64,000 bases of DNA from Hahella sp018986435 (GCF_050749805.1 NZ_CP192738.1:1488001-1552000), one strand, 5' to 3'. Shown: positions 17,748 through 26,591, numbered from the stretch's first letter. Notes: generated by a model not told the origin, from the letters alone. Program-made: numbers and translations.

Positions 17748-18938
17748 ATGACGCCCATATCACAACGACCGATTCGCATCGGCATTGTCGCCGGAGAGGC
17801 TTCCGGCGACTTGTTGGGGGCGGGCCTGATGCAAGAATTAAAGGCCCTATACCCTCAGGCGACTTTTGAAGGTATCGGCGGTGAGCGGATGCTGAAAGAA
17901 GGATTTAACACCTTCTTTCAAATGGAGCGCCTTTCAATTATGGGATTGGTGGAGGTGCTTGGCAGGCTGCCGGAATTATTGGCTATGCGCCGCCGCATAG
18001 TTGAGCACTTTACCGCGAACCCTCCCGATCTTTTTCTTGGTATTGACTCCCCAGATTTCACTATCGGCATCGAATTAAAGCTGCGTCAGGCGGGAATTAA
18101 GACCGCTCACTACGTTAGCCCTTCTGTGTGGGCCTGGCGACAGAATCGTGTCTTCAAAATCGCCAAAGCAGTTGATCTGATGCTGACGCTGCTGCCTTTC
18201 GAGGCGCGCTTTTACCGCGAGCATAATGTGCCGGTAAAATTTGTTGGGCATCCTTTGGCGGAAATTATTCCGCTTCATCCCGATAAAGTGGCAATGCGCC
18301 ATGAACTTGGTATTGATGCGTCGGGTGAAGTTGTCGCTGTGTTGCCCGGCTCCAGAGGCGGTGAGGTCTCTCGCTTGGGGCCCACTTTTATTGAAACCAT
18401 TGCTTGGCTGCATCAACGACGCCCTGATGTTCGATTTCTGATTCCCGCCGCCAATCAAGCGCGAAGAGTGCAAATAGAGCAACAGCTGCAATCTCATGGC
18501 GGCCGACTACCTGTTACTCTGATTGATCAGCATTCACGTGAATGCATGATGGCTGCGGACGCTATACTGCTGGCCTCAGGAACAGCGACGCTTGAAGCGA
18601 TGTTGGTGAAGCGCCCGATGGTAGTGGCCTATAAGCTTGCGACGCTCAGCTACTGGATTATGCGGCGCTTATTGAAAGCAAAGTATATCTCTTTACCGAA
18701 CCTGCTGGCGGATAGAGCTTTGGTCCCTGAGCTGATTCAACACGACGCTACGCCTTCCAAGCTGGGAGGCGCGTTACTAAAAGAGCTGGACGTGGAGCGG
18801 CGAAGAAGTCTTGAAGGCGAGTTTGAAGGATTGCACAAGCTCATACGGCAAAACGCTAGTGTGGTCGCGGCGCGGGCCATTGCAGAGTTAATTGAAAAAG
18901 GGCGTGCCGAGGCTCAAGGCGCCAAAGAAGGACAATAA
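17748..18938 (+). CDS. lpxB: Lipid-A-disaccharide synthase
   Basis: 396 aa. LpxB joins UDP-2,3-diacylglucosamine and lipid X to form the beta-1,6 disaccharide of lipid A. It is a GT-B fold glycosyltransferase of family GT19. The N-terminal GEASGDLLGAGL motif, the membrane-associated YVSPSVWAWRQNRV segment and the C-terminal nucleotide-binding ASGTATLEAML are intact. The start is 9 bp after lpxA. Its last codons run into the rnhB ribosome site. Confidence 0.97.
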   Translation: MTPISQRPIRIGIVAGEASGDLLGAGLMQELKALYPQATFEGIGGERMLKEGFNTFFQMERLSIMGLVEVLGRLPELLAMRRRIVEHFTANPPDLFLGIDSPDFTIGIELKLRQAGIKTAHYVSPSVWAWRQNRVFKIAKAVDLMLTLLPFEARFYREHNVPVKFVGHPLAEIIPLHPDKVAMRHELGIDASGEVVAVLPGSRGGEVSRLGPTFIETIAWLHQRRPDVRFLIPAANQARRVQIEQQLQSHGGRLPVTLIDQHSRECMMAADAILLASGTATLEAMLVKRPMVVAYKLATLSYWIMRRLLKAKYISLPNLLADRALVPELIQHDATPSKLGGALLKELDVERRRSLEGEFEGLHKLIRQNASVVAARAIAELIEKGRAEAQGAKEGQ

Positions 18939-18939
18939 C

Positions 18940-19548
18940 ATGAGTAATTCGCAGATTGGTCTGTTCGATCAGGAAACTGACGAGCTTGTAGCTGGCGTCG
19001 ACGAGGTTGGCAGGGGGCCTTTGGCTGGCCCTGTCGTGGCGGCGGCGGTTATATTAAATCCAGAAAAGCCTATTGAAGGCCTGAATGACTCTAAAAAACT
19101 AAGTCATCGTCAGCGGGTTGCGTTGTCACAGGAAATTAGAGAAAAAGCGCTGGCGTGGGCGACGGGGTGGGCTACTGTCGAAGAGATTGATCAAATTAAT
19201 ATCTTGCAGGCTTCGTTGCTGGCGATGCAGCGCGCCGTAGCAGGCTTGCAGGTTACGCCGGATTTGGCTCTGATAGACGGTAACAAAATCCCCAAGTTGG
19301 AGATGCCAGCGGAAGCGATTGTTAAAGGCGATAGCAAAGTGGCGGCCATTGCGGCGGCTTCTATACTAGCTAAAGTAGAGCGTGACGAAGAACTGGATAG
19401 ATTAGACGCAATTTTCCCTGGGTACGGGCTGGCGGGGCATAAAGGTTATCCAACGGCTCAGCATTTATCCGCGTTGAAGGAGCTGGGGGTGACGGAAATA
19501 CATCGGCGCAGCTATAAGCCGGTACAGCAGTTATTGCAAGGTGACTAA
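18940..19548 (+). CDS. rnhB: Ribonuclease HII
   Basis: 202 aa from ATG 18940, one base after the lpxB stop, with AAGGA upstream. RNase HII removes ribonucleotides misincorporated in DNA and RNA of hybrids. Motifs are the catalytic VDEVGRGPLAG near residues 19-29, LNDSKKLS, ALIDGNKIP and the VKGDSKVAAIAAASILAKV block. dnaE often follows lpxB-rnhB in gammaproteobacteria; here a small DUF4124-type gene follows instead. Confidence 0.97.
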   Translation: MSNSQIGLFDQETDELVAGVDEVGRGPLAGPVVAAAVILNPEKPIEGLNDSKKLSHRQRVALSQEIREKALAWATGWATVEEIDQINILQASLLAMQRAVAGLQVTPDLALIDGNKIPKLEMPAEAIVKGDSKVAAIAAASILAKVERDEELDRLDAIFPGYGLAGHKGYPTAQHLSALKELGVTEIHRRSYKPVQQLLQGD

Positions 19549-19549
19549 A

Positions 19550-20023
19550 GTGGCTAGGCACATCGTTAGAAATCCTCCCATGAGCGGCATAGCCGTTGCG
19601 CTGCTATTCTGCTTTGGCGCGTCTGCGCAGGCGGAAATCTATAAATGGGTCGATGAGCATGGCGAAGTACATTTCAGCGATACGCGCCAGCATAAGGACG
19701 CCAAAGTCATCAAAGTTCAGCCCAATGTTTCGGATGCGCAAAAGCGTGATGCGGAGCAGGTCGGACAGCGTTACCAGCGTATCTATGAGCAGTATAAAGT
19801 GGAGGAAGCCGCGCGGGTCGCTCATGAAAAAGAGCGCGCGGCTCAAAAAGCCAAATTAGATAATTACTGTGCGGAGCTTAGAAAGGATATCAATCAGATT
19901 GACCAGGGATACGCCTTTGCGCGCATTAAAGATGACGGCACGCCTGAGTATGTCTCTGACGAAGAAATTGCTCAGCGGCGCAGTAAGTTGCAGGCGTTAT
20001 ATCAGGAAAAGTGTGCGCCGTAG
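19550..20023 (+). CDS. Secreted DUF4124-type protein, function unknown
   Basis: 157 aa if started at GTG 19550, which has AAGGTG six bases before it; GTG 19541 and ATG 19580 are alternatives. A signal peptide ends at about SAQA, followed by EIYKWVDEHGEVHFSDTRQ, the hallmark of the DUF4124 domain. The rest is a charged, probably helical region and a short C-terminal part with two Cys. DUF4124 proteins are periplasmic or envelope proteins of unknown role. It begins right after rnhB and is closed by a strong terminator. Confidence 0.8.
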   Translation: MARHIVRNPPMSGIAVALLFCFGASAQAEIYKWVDEHGEVHFSDTRQHKDAKVIKVQPNVSDAQKRDAEQVGQRYQRIYEQYKVEEAARVAHEKERAAQKAKLDNYCAELRKDINQIDQGYAFARIKDDGTPEYVSDEEIAQRRSKLQALYQEKCAP

Positions 20024-20040
20024 CATTCGTTAAAAAGAAA

Positions 20041-20066
20041 AGAGGGCTTGAAGCCCTCTTTTTTTA
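20041..20066. terminator. Bidirectional terminator between the DUF4124 gene and fdxA
   Basis: AGAGGGC/GCCCTCT with loop TTGAA, followed by a run of seven Ts on the plus strand. On the minus strand a TTTTCTTTTT run follows, so it can serve both converging genes. Confidence 0.88.
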
Positions 20067-20092
20067 TGTCTGAAGCTGGACGCTAATTTGTA

Positions 20093-20416
20093 TCAGCGCG
20101 CCAGATCTTTAAGTTTGCCCTTAACGCCTTTCCAGTCATCCGCATCAGCAGGCGCGTCTTTTTTCTCCGTGATATTCGGCCAGACGCGGCACAGCTCTTC
20201 ATTCAGCGCGATAAATTCCTTTTGATCTTCCGGCAATTCATCCTCGGAAAAAATGGCTTCGGCCGGGCACTCTGGCTCACACAACGCGCAGTCGATGCAT
20301 TCGTCTGGATCGATGACGAGGAAGTTAGGACCCTCGTAGAAGCAGTCCACTGGGCACACTTCGACGCAATCGGTGTATTTGCACTTGATGCAATTTTCGG
20401 TAACAACAAAAGTCAT
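20093..20416 (-). CDS. fdxA: FdxA-type 7Fe ferredoxin
   Basis: 107 aa, matching the Azotobacter FdI / FdxA family. Two cluster-binding stretches are seen: CIKCKYTDCVEVCPVDCF (mixed 3Fe/4Fe binding) and CIDCALCEPECPAEAI. A C-terminal extension of about 45 residues is typical. It is a cytoplasmic low-potential electron carrier. The gene sits directly downstream of mutS, the order known in Pseudomonas. A 132-bp gap separates it from mutS. Confidence 0.96.
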   Translation of the reverse strand: MTFVVTENCIKCKYTDCVEVCPVDCFYEGPNFLVIDPDECIDCALCEPECPAEAIFSEDELPEDQKEFIALNEELCRVWPNITEKKDAPADADDWKGVKGKLKDLAR

Positions 20417-20548
20417 GGTCTGATCCCTTATTATGAAACTCTGCGCGATTGCTCAGTGACCGTTGGGCCGCGCGATTTAGTATTGTAGAAAACCCTTTCG
20501 GCGCAAGCAACCCGAGGCGCTCTTGCAACGCCCGGGATACCTGAGTTT

Positions 20549-23131
20549 TCAGGTGTTCTTACTTATCGATTTCAGCTCATACAGCATATTTAATGCATCT
20601 CGCGGAGAAAGAGAATCCACGTCGAGTTTTTGCAGGCGGGTCTCCACCTCGCTAGGCTCGATTCGAGCGAACAAATCGTCCTGAAGCGATGGCGCAGGAG
20701 CCGTCAATGCGGGCTTGGACCCGCCGCTTTCCAGCTGTTTCAATTGCTTTTGCGCTTGGTTGATAACCTGCGACGGCACCCCCGCCAGTTGCGCCACCTG
20801 TATTCCGTAGCTCTTGCTCGCTGGGCCTTCGTGTACGGTATGCAGGAAGACAATGCTGTCATTGTGCTCCGTGGCGGTCAGGTGCACGTTGGCGACATTT
20901 GTGTGTGTCTTGGGTAGCGCAGTCAGTTCAAAGTAGTGTGTGGCGAACAGGGTAAAGGCCTGAATTTCCTGAGCTAAGTGCTCTGCGCAGGCCCAGGCCA
21001 ACGAAAGTCCGTCAAAGGTGCTGGTGCCGCGGCCGACTTCATCCATCAAGACCAGACTCTGGCGGGTTGCGTAGTGCAGGATGTTGGCGGTTTCAGTCAT
21101 CTCCACCATAAACGTGGAGCGCCCGCCAGCGATGTCGTCGGAGGACCCCATACGGGTGAATACGCGATCTATCGGGCCGATGATAACTTGAGCTGCGGGT
21201 ACAAAGCTGCCGCAGTAAGCCAGGATGACAATACAGGCAGTCTGGCGCATGTAGGTGGACTTACCGCCCATGTTAGGGCCGGTAATGATCAGCATGCGAT
21301 GTTTGTCCTGCAGATCCAGATCGTTGGGGACGAACGGCTCCTGACTGACTTGCTCAACAACTGGATGACGACCGCCTTCGATATGCAGCATGTGCTCATC
21401 TGTCAGCTCTGGGCAGACCAAATTCAGTGTTAGCGCTCTTTCCGTAAAGTTGGACAGCACATCCAGTTCTGATAGGGCGCGAGCGCTGTCCTGAAGGGGA
21501 GCGAGCTGTTCTGCGATGGTTTCCAGAATTTGGTCATAAAGCATCTTTTCCCGGCTCAATGCGCGGCTCTTGGCGCTAAGCGCTTTATCTTCAAAAGTTT
21601 TCAGCTCGGGAGTAATAAAGCGTTCAGCGTTTTTCAGTGTCTGGCGTCGAATGTAATCTGCGGGCGCCTGGTCGGATTGTGTGCGACTCAGCTCGATGAA
21701 GTAACCGTGAACGCGGTTATAGCCCACTTTTAAAGAGGATAACTGCGTGCGTTCTTTTTCGCGTTTCTCAATTTCCAGCAGATAGTCACCTGCGTTTTCA
21801 CTGATTCCGCGCAATTCGTCCAGCTCTTCATCGAAACCCTGGCGAAGCACACCGCCATCGCGAATGACGACAGGAGGGTTTTCTTCTATGGCGCGGGTGA
21901 GAAGGTCGGCGATGTCTGGAAATTCACTGATTTGTTTGGCCAGACGATGCAGGTGAGCGTCACTTAGCTCCTCCATCTGCTTTTGCAAATCAGGCAGGAG
22001 CGTCAGAGTATCCCTCAAGCGTGCGAGATCGCGGGGGCGCGCTGAGCGTAACGCGACCCGAGACAGAATGCGTTCGCTATCGCCAATCTGTTTGAGCGTT
22101 TCGTGTAATGCTTCGAACTGATAGCCTTCCAGCAGCTCTTTAATTGCGTTTTGACGCTGGCGCACTTCTTCCTGGCTGCGCAATGGACGATTCAGCCAAC
22201 GGCGCAACATGCGGCTGCCCATAGCGGTGGCGGACTTGTCCATGACCCATGCCAGCGTGTGCCGGGAATCTCCCGCCAGATTAACGTCAATTTCAAGGTT
22301 TCTGCGGCTGGCGGCGTCAAGAATGATGGAGTCTTCGCGGCGCTCCCGAATCATTGTGCGAATATGGGGAAGCTGAGAGCGCTGCGTCTCTTGGGCATAC
22401 TGAAACAGGCAGCCGGCGGCTTCTATGGCGACGCTCATGCCTTCGCAATCGAATCCAGCCAGGTCTTTAGTGCGAAATTGCTGGCATAGCAGGCGCTGGG
22501 CCGTTTCCTGTTCAAAGTACCAGGGCGGCTGCTTTTGCACGCCTGTGTAGTTTTCCAATAGCGTCAGAAAAGGGAACTGTTCGCTGACCAGAATCTCAGC
22601 GGGTCGCAGGCGTTGCAGTTCACTGGCTAACGCTTCGGCTCCACGCACTTCCTGGATCAAAAAGCGTCCGCCGGCGATATCCAGCGTCGCCAGGCCGAAT
22701 AAATCTTTATAAGCGCTTATTGCTAACAGTAAGTTGTCCGACTTCTCTTCTAGAAAGGCTTCATCGCTGAGCGTGCCCGGCGTGACGACTCTGACGACCT
22801 TGCGTTCTACCGGCCCTTTGCTGGTGGCCGGGTCGCCAACCTGCTCGCAGATGACGACGGATTCGCCAAGACGAACCAAGCGGCCGATATATCCCTCTGC
22901 GGCATGGAAGGGAACGCCCGCCATGGGAATGGGCTGTCCGCCGGACTGGCCTCTCTGAGTCAAGGTGATATCCAGCAGCTCCGCGGCGCGGCGGGCGTCT
23001 TCGTAGAACAGCTCATAGAAGTCGCCCATTCTATAGAATACGAGCTGATGAGGATGTTTCGCCTTGATGCCAAGATACTGTTGCATCATTGGCGTGTGTT
23101 GGGGTTTGATTGCGGATTCAATAGCGGACAT
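20549..23131 (-). CDS. mutS: DNA mismatch repair protein MutS
   Basis: 860 aa from ATG 23131, whose product begins MSAIES and matches the E. coli MutS start; an upstream in-frame ATG at 23191 would add 20 residues. The mismatch-recognition motif FYRMGDFYELF near the N-terminus contains the Phe and Glu that probe mispaired bases. The ATPase has Walker A GPNMGGKSTYMRQ, Walker B LVLMDEVGRGTSTFDG and the ATHYFEL motif. The helix-turn-helix and a C-terminal tetramerisation tail (LYELKSI) complete it. It is divergent from pncC. Confidence 0.97.
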   Translation of the reverse strand: MSAIESAIKPQHTPMMQQYLGIKAKHPHQLVFYRMGDFYELFYEDARRAAELLDITLTQRGQSGGQPIPMAGVPFHAAEGYIGRLVRLGESVVICEQVGDPATSKGPVERKVVRVVTPGTLSDEAFLEEKSDNLLLAISAYKDLFGLATLDIAGGRFLIQEVRGAEALASELQRLRPAEILVSEQFPFLTLLENYTGVQKQPPWYFEQETAQRLLCQQFRTKDLAGFDCEGMSVAIEAAGCLFQYAQETQRSQLPHIRTMIRERREDSIILDAASRRNLEIDVNLAGDSRHTLAWVMDKSATAMGSRMLRRWLNRPLRSQEEVRQRQNAIKELLEGYQFEALHETLKQIGDSERILSRVALRSARPRDLARLRDTLTLLPDLQKQMEELSDAHLHRLAKQISEFPDIADLLTRAIEENPPVVIRDGGVLRQGFDEELDELRGISENAGDYLLEIEKREKERTQLSSLKVGYNRVHGYFIELSRTQSDQAPADYIRRQTLKNAERFITPELKTFEDKALSAKSRALSREKMLYDQILETIAEQLAPLQDSARALSELDVLSNFTERALTLNLVCPELTDEHMLHIEGGRHPVVEQVSQEPFVPNDLDLQDKHRMLIITGPNMGGKSTYMRQTACIVILAYCGSFVPAAQVIIGPIDRVFTRMGSSDDIAGGRSTFMVEMTETANILHYATRQSLVLMDEVGRGTSTFDGLSLAWACAEHLAQEIQAFTLFATHYFELTALPKTHTNVANVHLTATEHNDSIVFLHTVHEGPASKSYGIQVAQLAGVPSQVINQAQKQLKQLESGGSKPALTAPAPSLQDDLFARIEPSEVETRLQKLDVDSLSPRDALNMLYELKSISKNT

Positions 23132-23274
23132 GACAGAACAAAAGGATTGTGTAATTTTATGAATGAAGGCGGGATTGTAAGGGAAAGCCATGGCCTTAAT
23201 AAAGGAGGCCGATCATTGTCCCTGAGCGTAATGCGCGCCCTTCCTGTATTTAAATTGGGGTTGATGGTGACGGA

Positions 23275-23766
23275 ATGAACGATGAGATCAAGAGCCTGGC
23301 GGCGCGTTTAGGCGTAATCCTGCGTGAGAGGGGCCTGAAGGTGACGACAGCGGAATCTTGTACCGGCGGTGGAATCGCCTATGCGATTACCTCCGTTGCG
23401 GGTAGTTCGAATTGGTTTGAGGAAGGCGTGGTCACATACTCCAATGACGCCAAGCAGTCGCGCTTACAAGTGTCGTCGGAGGCCCTGATGCGATATGGCG
23501 CAGTCAGCGAAGAGGTTGTGAAAGAGATGACGCTTGGCGCCTTGCAGCTCGCGCAAGCGCAGCTTGCTATCGCTGTGAGCGGAATAGCGGGCCCTGGAGG
23601 CGGAACCGCAGAAAAGCCCGTTGGGCTGGTCTGGGTTGCATGGAGATTTCGGGACTTGGTTGTGGCGCGGAGCTTTCATTTTTCTGGAGACAGGGAACAG
23701 GTGCGCGTGCAGTCCGTTGCTGAGGGATTGCGGGGGGCGATAGCGATGCTGGAAAGCAATTTGTAG
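23275..23766 (+). CDS. pncC: Nicotinamide-nucleotide amidase (CinA C-terminal type)
   Basis: 163 aa, consisting only of the CinA C-terminal domain. The enzyme deamidates NMN to nicotinate mononucleotide, recycling pyridine nucleotides. Motifs are TTAESCTGGGIAYAIT, the active Ser being in ESCTGG, VVTYSNDAK, and VSGIAGPGGGTAEKPVGLVW. It lies upstream of recA as in E. coli and Pseudomonas. It may share transcription with recA, though recA has its own SOS promoter. Confidence 0.95.
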   Translation: MNDEIKSLAARLGVILRERGLKVTTAESCTGGGIAYAITSVAGSSNWFEEGVVTYSNDAKQSRLQVSSEALMRYGAVSEEVVKEMTLGALQLAQAQLAIAVSGIAGPGGGTAEKPVGLVWVAWRFRDLVVARSFHFSGDREQVRVQSVAEGLRGAIAMLESNL

Positions 23767-23795
23767 AAAATTTAAGCGTGACTTTGTCCGTCGGC

Positions 23796-23824
23796 TTGTG
23801 GAATAATGCTGTCAATTTATACAG
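23796..23824 (+). promoter_or_regulatory. recA promoter with LexA box
   Basis: A perfect-ended SOS box, CTGT-N8-ACAG, lies at 23809-23824 with an AT-rich centre. It overlaps the possible promoter TTGTGG (23796-23801), 16 bp, TATACA (23818-23823). LexA bound here would block RNA polymerase. The start codon is 58 bp downstream. The box is a sequence match; control by LexA is inferred from the family. Confidence 0.88.
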
Positions 23825-23882
23825 TAATTCTGGGTTGGAATAACAACTCGTACCGGTTAAATGAAATAAAGGGTGTTTAAGA

Positions 23883-24920
23883 ATGGATGACAATCGTAAG
23901 AAGGCGTTGACGGCCGCTTTATCACAAATTGAGCGTCAGTTTGGTAAAGGCGCAGTTATGCGGATGGGCGAGCAGCCGAGAGAAATTATTCCTTCCGTTT
24001 CTACTGGCTCGCTTGGACTGGATATCGCACTCGGCATAGGCGGCTTGCCATACGGACGTATTGTCGAGATCTATGGACCTGAGAGCTCCGGTAAAACCAC
24101 TTTGACTTTGCAGGTGATCGCAGAAGCGCAGCGTCAGGGCAAGACCTGTGCGTTCGTTGATGCTGAGCATGCGCTGGACCCTATTTACGCAGAGAAGCTT
24201 GGCGTTAATATCGATCAATTGCTGGTTTCTCAGCCCGATACGGGCGAGCAGGCTCTGGAAATCGCCGATATGCTGGTACGCTCCGGCGCGGTTGACGTCA
24301 TCATTATTGACTCCGTTGCTGCACTAACGCCGAAAGCGGAGATCGAAGGCGAAATGGGAGACTCCCATGTTGGTCTGCAAGCCCGTTTGATGTCTCAGGC
24401 GCTGAGAAAGTTGACCGGCAGCGTTAAGCAAGCGAATTGCTTGATGATCTTCATTAACCAGATTCGTATGAAAATCGGTGTAATGTTCGGATCGCCAGAA
24501 ACCACTACTGGCGGTAACGCGCTTAAGTTCTATGCTTCCGTCCGTCTTGATATTCGCCGCGTCGGCTCTGTCAAAGAAGGAGAAGAAGTCGTTGGTAACG
24601 AGACTCGCGTGAAAGTGGTGAAAAACAAAGTGTCTCCTCCTTTTAGACAGGCGGATTTCCAGATCATGTACGGGCGCGGAATTTACCGCACCGGAGAGAT
24701 TATCGATCTGGGCGTGAAGGAAGGCTTTGTTGATAAGTCTGGCGCATGGTATAGCTACAAAGGCGACAAGATCGGTCAAGGTAAAGCGAACTCCTCAAGA
24801 TATCTGGAAGAGCACCCTGAGATTGCGATAGAAATCGAAACTGCGATTAGAGATAAATTGATGCCGAAGATGCCATCCAAAGAGAAAGAAGCGCCCGTCG
24901 CTCCAGTTGAGGCTGAATAA
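23883..24920 (+). CDS. recA: Recombinase RecA
   Basis: 345 aa. RecA forms filaments on single-stranded DNA, drives strand exchange and triggers LexA self-cleavage. The Walker A motif GPESSGKTT, Walker B DVIIIDSVAAL, the DNA-binding loops (EGEMGDSHVGLQARLMSQ and FINQIRMKIGVMFGSPETT) and an acidic C-terminal tail are all present. The gene is preceded by an SOS box and followed by a terminator. No recX follows, unlike E. coli and Pseudomonas. Confidence 0.99.
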   Translation: MDDNRKKALTAALSQIERQFGKGAVMRMGEQPREIIPSVSTGSLGLDIALGIGGLPYGRIVEIYGPESSGKTTLTLQVIAEAQRQGKTCAFVDAEHALDPIYAEKLGVNIDQLLVSQPDTGEQALEIADMLVRSGAVDVIIIDSVAALTPKAEIEGEMGDSHVGLQARLMSQALRKLTGSVKQANCLMIFINQIRMKIGVMFGSPETTTGGNALKFYASVRLDIRRVGSVKEGEEVVGNETRVKVVKNKVSPPFRQADFQIMYGRGIYRTGEIIDLGVKEGFVDKSGAWYSYKGDKIGQGKANSSRYLEEHPEIAIEIETAIRDKLMPKMPSKEKEAPVAPVEAE

Positions 24921-24961
24921 GGCCAGATCTTCCTAGAGCGTATTTGCTCAATACAAAATAT

Positions 24962-24985
24962 AAGGGCGGCCTTTTAGCCGCCCTT
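24962..24985. terminator. Terminator after recA
   Basis: AAGGGCGGC and GCCGCCCTT form a 9-bp stem with loop CTTTTA, followed by a short T-rich stretch. It lies between recA and the convergent lipoprotein gene. Confidence 0.75.
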
Positions 24986-25067
24986 ATTGCGTTTCCTTGT
25001 CCATATTCCTTCTCTCTATTTTTCCGTATCGAGTATTGTCCTTGGTCGGATGAGTTGTTGATCGGCG

Positions 25068-25550
25068 TTAAAGGATCTTCTTGGTCATAATCTTGGAAGG
25101 TTCGCTTTCCATCCCGTTTATATCCAGAACCGTGACAGCGAAATAGTGAACGCCTTTTTCCAGATTGGAAAACGCATACTCAAATTGCTGGTCCCCAACT
25201 TCGACGTATTTCCAGTCGTTGTCTGATTCATGCTGGTGGTACACGCGGTAGCCTTCTAATTCATATAGCTCGATTTCGCTGCCGTCTTCACGAGTATAAG
25301 GTGGTTCCCAGATGATAAACGCACTACGGGCGTAGTTCGTTGATTGCTTCGCTGCGGCGATTTGGGGAGTATTCCCGTCGATACTGGAAGAGTCGCTTCC
25401 AGATCCTCCACCACCGCCACACCCGGTTAAGACAGCGCTTGCCAGAGTGAAGCTAAAAATAGCGGTGATGGATCTACAATTTGATTTGGCGCGGTGAAAA
25501 ATACTTTTTAAGTATGAAAGGGCTTTGACCTCAAAGTTAACTTGATTCAA
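25068..25550 (-). CDS. Putative lipoprotein with a fibronectin type III-like domain
   Basis: 160 aa from a TTG at 25550 with a GGGG ribosome site; no ATG is in frame before the signal sequence. A long basic n-region and hydrophobic stretch lead to the lipobox AVLTGC, with the lipidated Cys at 44. A Gly/Ser linker follows. Residues ~65-155 look like one FN3 domain: AFIIWEPPYTREDGS, YELEGYRVYHQ and GVHYFAVTVLDINGMESEPS. Such small surface lipoproteins have no single known role. It converges on recA and stands alone. Confidence 0.75.
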   Translation of the reverse strand: MNQVNFEVKALSYLKSIFHRAKSNCRSITAIFSFTLASAVLTGCGGGGGSGSDSSSIDGNTPQIAAAKQSTNYARSAFIIWEPPYTREDGSEIELYELEGYRVYHQHESDNDWKYVEVGDQQFEYAFSNLEKGVHYFAVTVLDINGMESEPSKIMTKKIL

Positions 25551-25861
25551 ATCATTCCCCTATTAGTAGAGTTAGAGTTATAAGTTGACGTTATAAACAG
25601 ATAACGCCCCGCGCTCTTAGTCAGGATTCGTGCCAATAATGACGGGATGTTGGTAATTTGCTTAAAAAACAAAGAGTTATGCTTTTTGTTTATCTCTTTC
25701 TGGATTTGGACTATTGTGAAAAGGGTTGCCTTTTTCTTACCAGAACGCCGGTATTTGAAATTATTGTTATAAATTTCAAATAGTTAGATTGTCTGCAATT
25801 GGCGACAGTGATTGTAGAATCGAAAATATAACTTGAGCTGTTGTGGAGAGGGAGAACGAAT
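25551..25861. other. Intergenic stretch, AT-rich
   Basis: 311 bp between the divergent lipoprotein and small membrane protein genes. It holds a perfect 10-bp inverted repeat (25753-25781) and several -10-like AT-rich stretches, for example TATAAC at about 25827-25832. No coding frame with a ribosome site was seen. Confidence 0.5.
25753..25781. repeat. Perfect 10-bp inverted repeat
   Basis: ATTTGAAATT (25753-25762) and AATTTCAAAT (25772-25781) are separated by 9 bp. The size suits a dimeric regulator's operator or an RNA hairpin. It is about 80 bp upstream of the small membrane protein gene. Confidence 0.6.
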
Positions 25862-26041
25862 ATGAAGTGGGTCGTATTGCTAGCTATCGTGGTCGCGGTC
25901 GTGATTTGGGTGGTTAATAGTCGGAAACGAAACCCTGTGAGCGATCCTGAAGTCAAAGAGCTTGACCAGAAGCGTTATTACGTGACGCCACCTAAGCCGG
26001 GTGACCTAGAACCCGAGGATAAAAGCGGCACGCAATACTAA
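25862..26041 (+). CDS. Small single-span membrane protein, unknown function
   Basis: 59 aa from ATG 25862, preceded by a GGAGAGGGAGAACG ribosome site. A single hydrophobic helix covers residues ~3-21 (WVVLLAIVVAVVIWVV), followed by a positively charged SRKRN, so the C-terminus probably stays in the cytoplasm. The tail is polar with Pro and Asp/Glu, including KRYYVTPPKPGD. The strong ribosome site and biased composition argue for a real gene. I do not recognise the family. Confidence 0.65.
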   Translation: MKWVVLLAIVVAVVIWVVNSRKRNPVSDPEVKELDQKRYYVTPPKPGDLEPEDKSGTQY

Positions 26042-26055
26042 TTTGGCGGAAGGTT

Positions 26056-26439
26056 TTAAAACGGTAATGGCCAGCTGCTTTTAGTCAGTGCGGCCATGAC
26101 GACATAGGCGAACGCCATATAAGCGCCAAGTCCGAACAGGATGCGAGTCCCTTTTGTCTTGCCTCTCTTGAGCGCGAACACGCCTAACGCAATATAAATG
26201 ATTAACCCCACCACTTTTGCGGTGAGCCATCCATTATAGAAAGGGTATTGCTGGAGCTTGAGTGTGAGTCCTATGGCGCTCAGGAGTAGCACTGTGTCGA
26301 TAATGTGAGGAAGAATCTTGGCTAACTTACGCTGCAAGAGCGAACTTTCCAGAATCATCCATATAAAGCGCAGGGTAAACGACGCAAAGGTTAGCGCAAC
26401 GCAGGTCATATGAATGTGTTTGAGCAGCATGTAGCTCAT
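26056..26439 (-). CDS. SirB2-family membrane protein
   Basis: 127 aa with four hydrophobic helices. The sequence pattern fits the SirB (SirB2) family: LLKHIHMTCVALTFASFTLR at the N-terminus, KILPHIIDTVLLLSAIGL, YNGWLTAKVVGLIIYIALG and FGLGAYMAFAYVV. These are small inner-membrane proteins of unknown biochemical role. The gene is divergent from moaE and its end is 14 bp from that of the small membrane protein gene. Confidence 0.8.
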   Translation of the reverse strand: MSYMLLKHIHMTCVALTFASFTLRFIWMILESSLLQRKLAKILPHIIDTVLLLSAIGLTLKLQQYPFYNGWLTAKVVGLIIYIALGVFALKRGKTKGTRILFGLGAYMAFAYVVMAALTKSSWPLPF

Positions 26440-26591
26440 GACGGGCTCCTTTCACAGCTTCTTTTTTATTTCGGTTTGTTTGAACGACGGCCGCCTATTA
26501 GAAATTCTTTCCTTAAAAACTTAAAGTGTTAGTCAGCATTTCTTTATCTATTGCGCGTTACGCGCAGCCTTCATTAGGTGGTTTCTGAACG

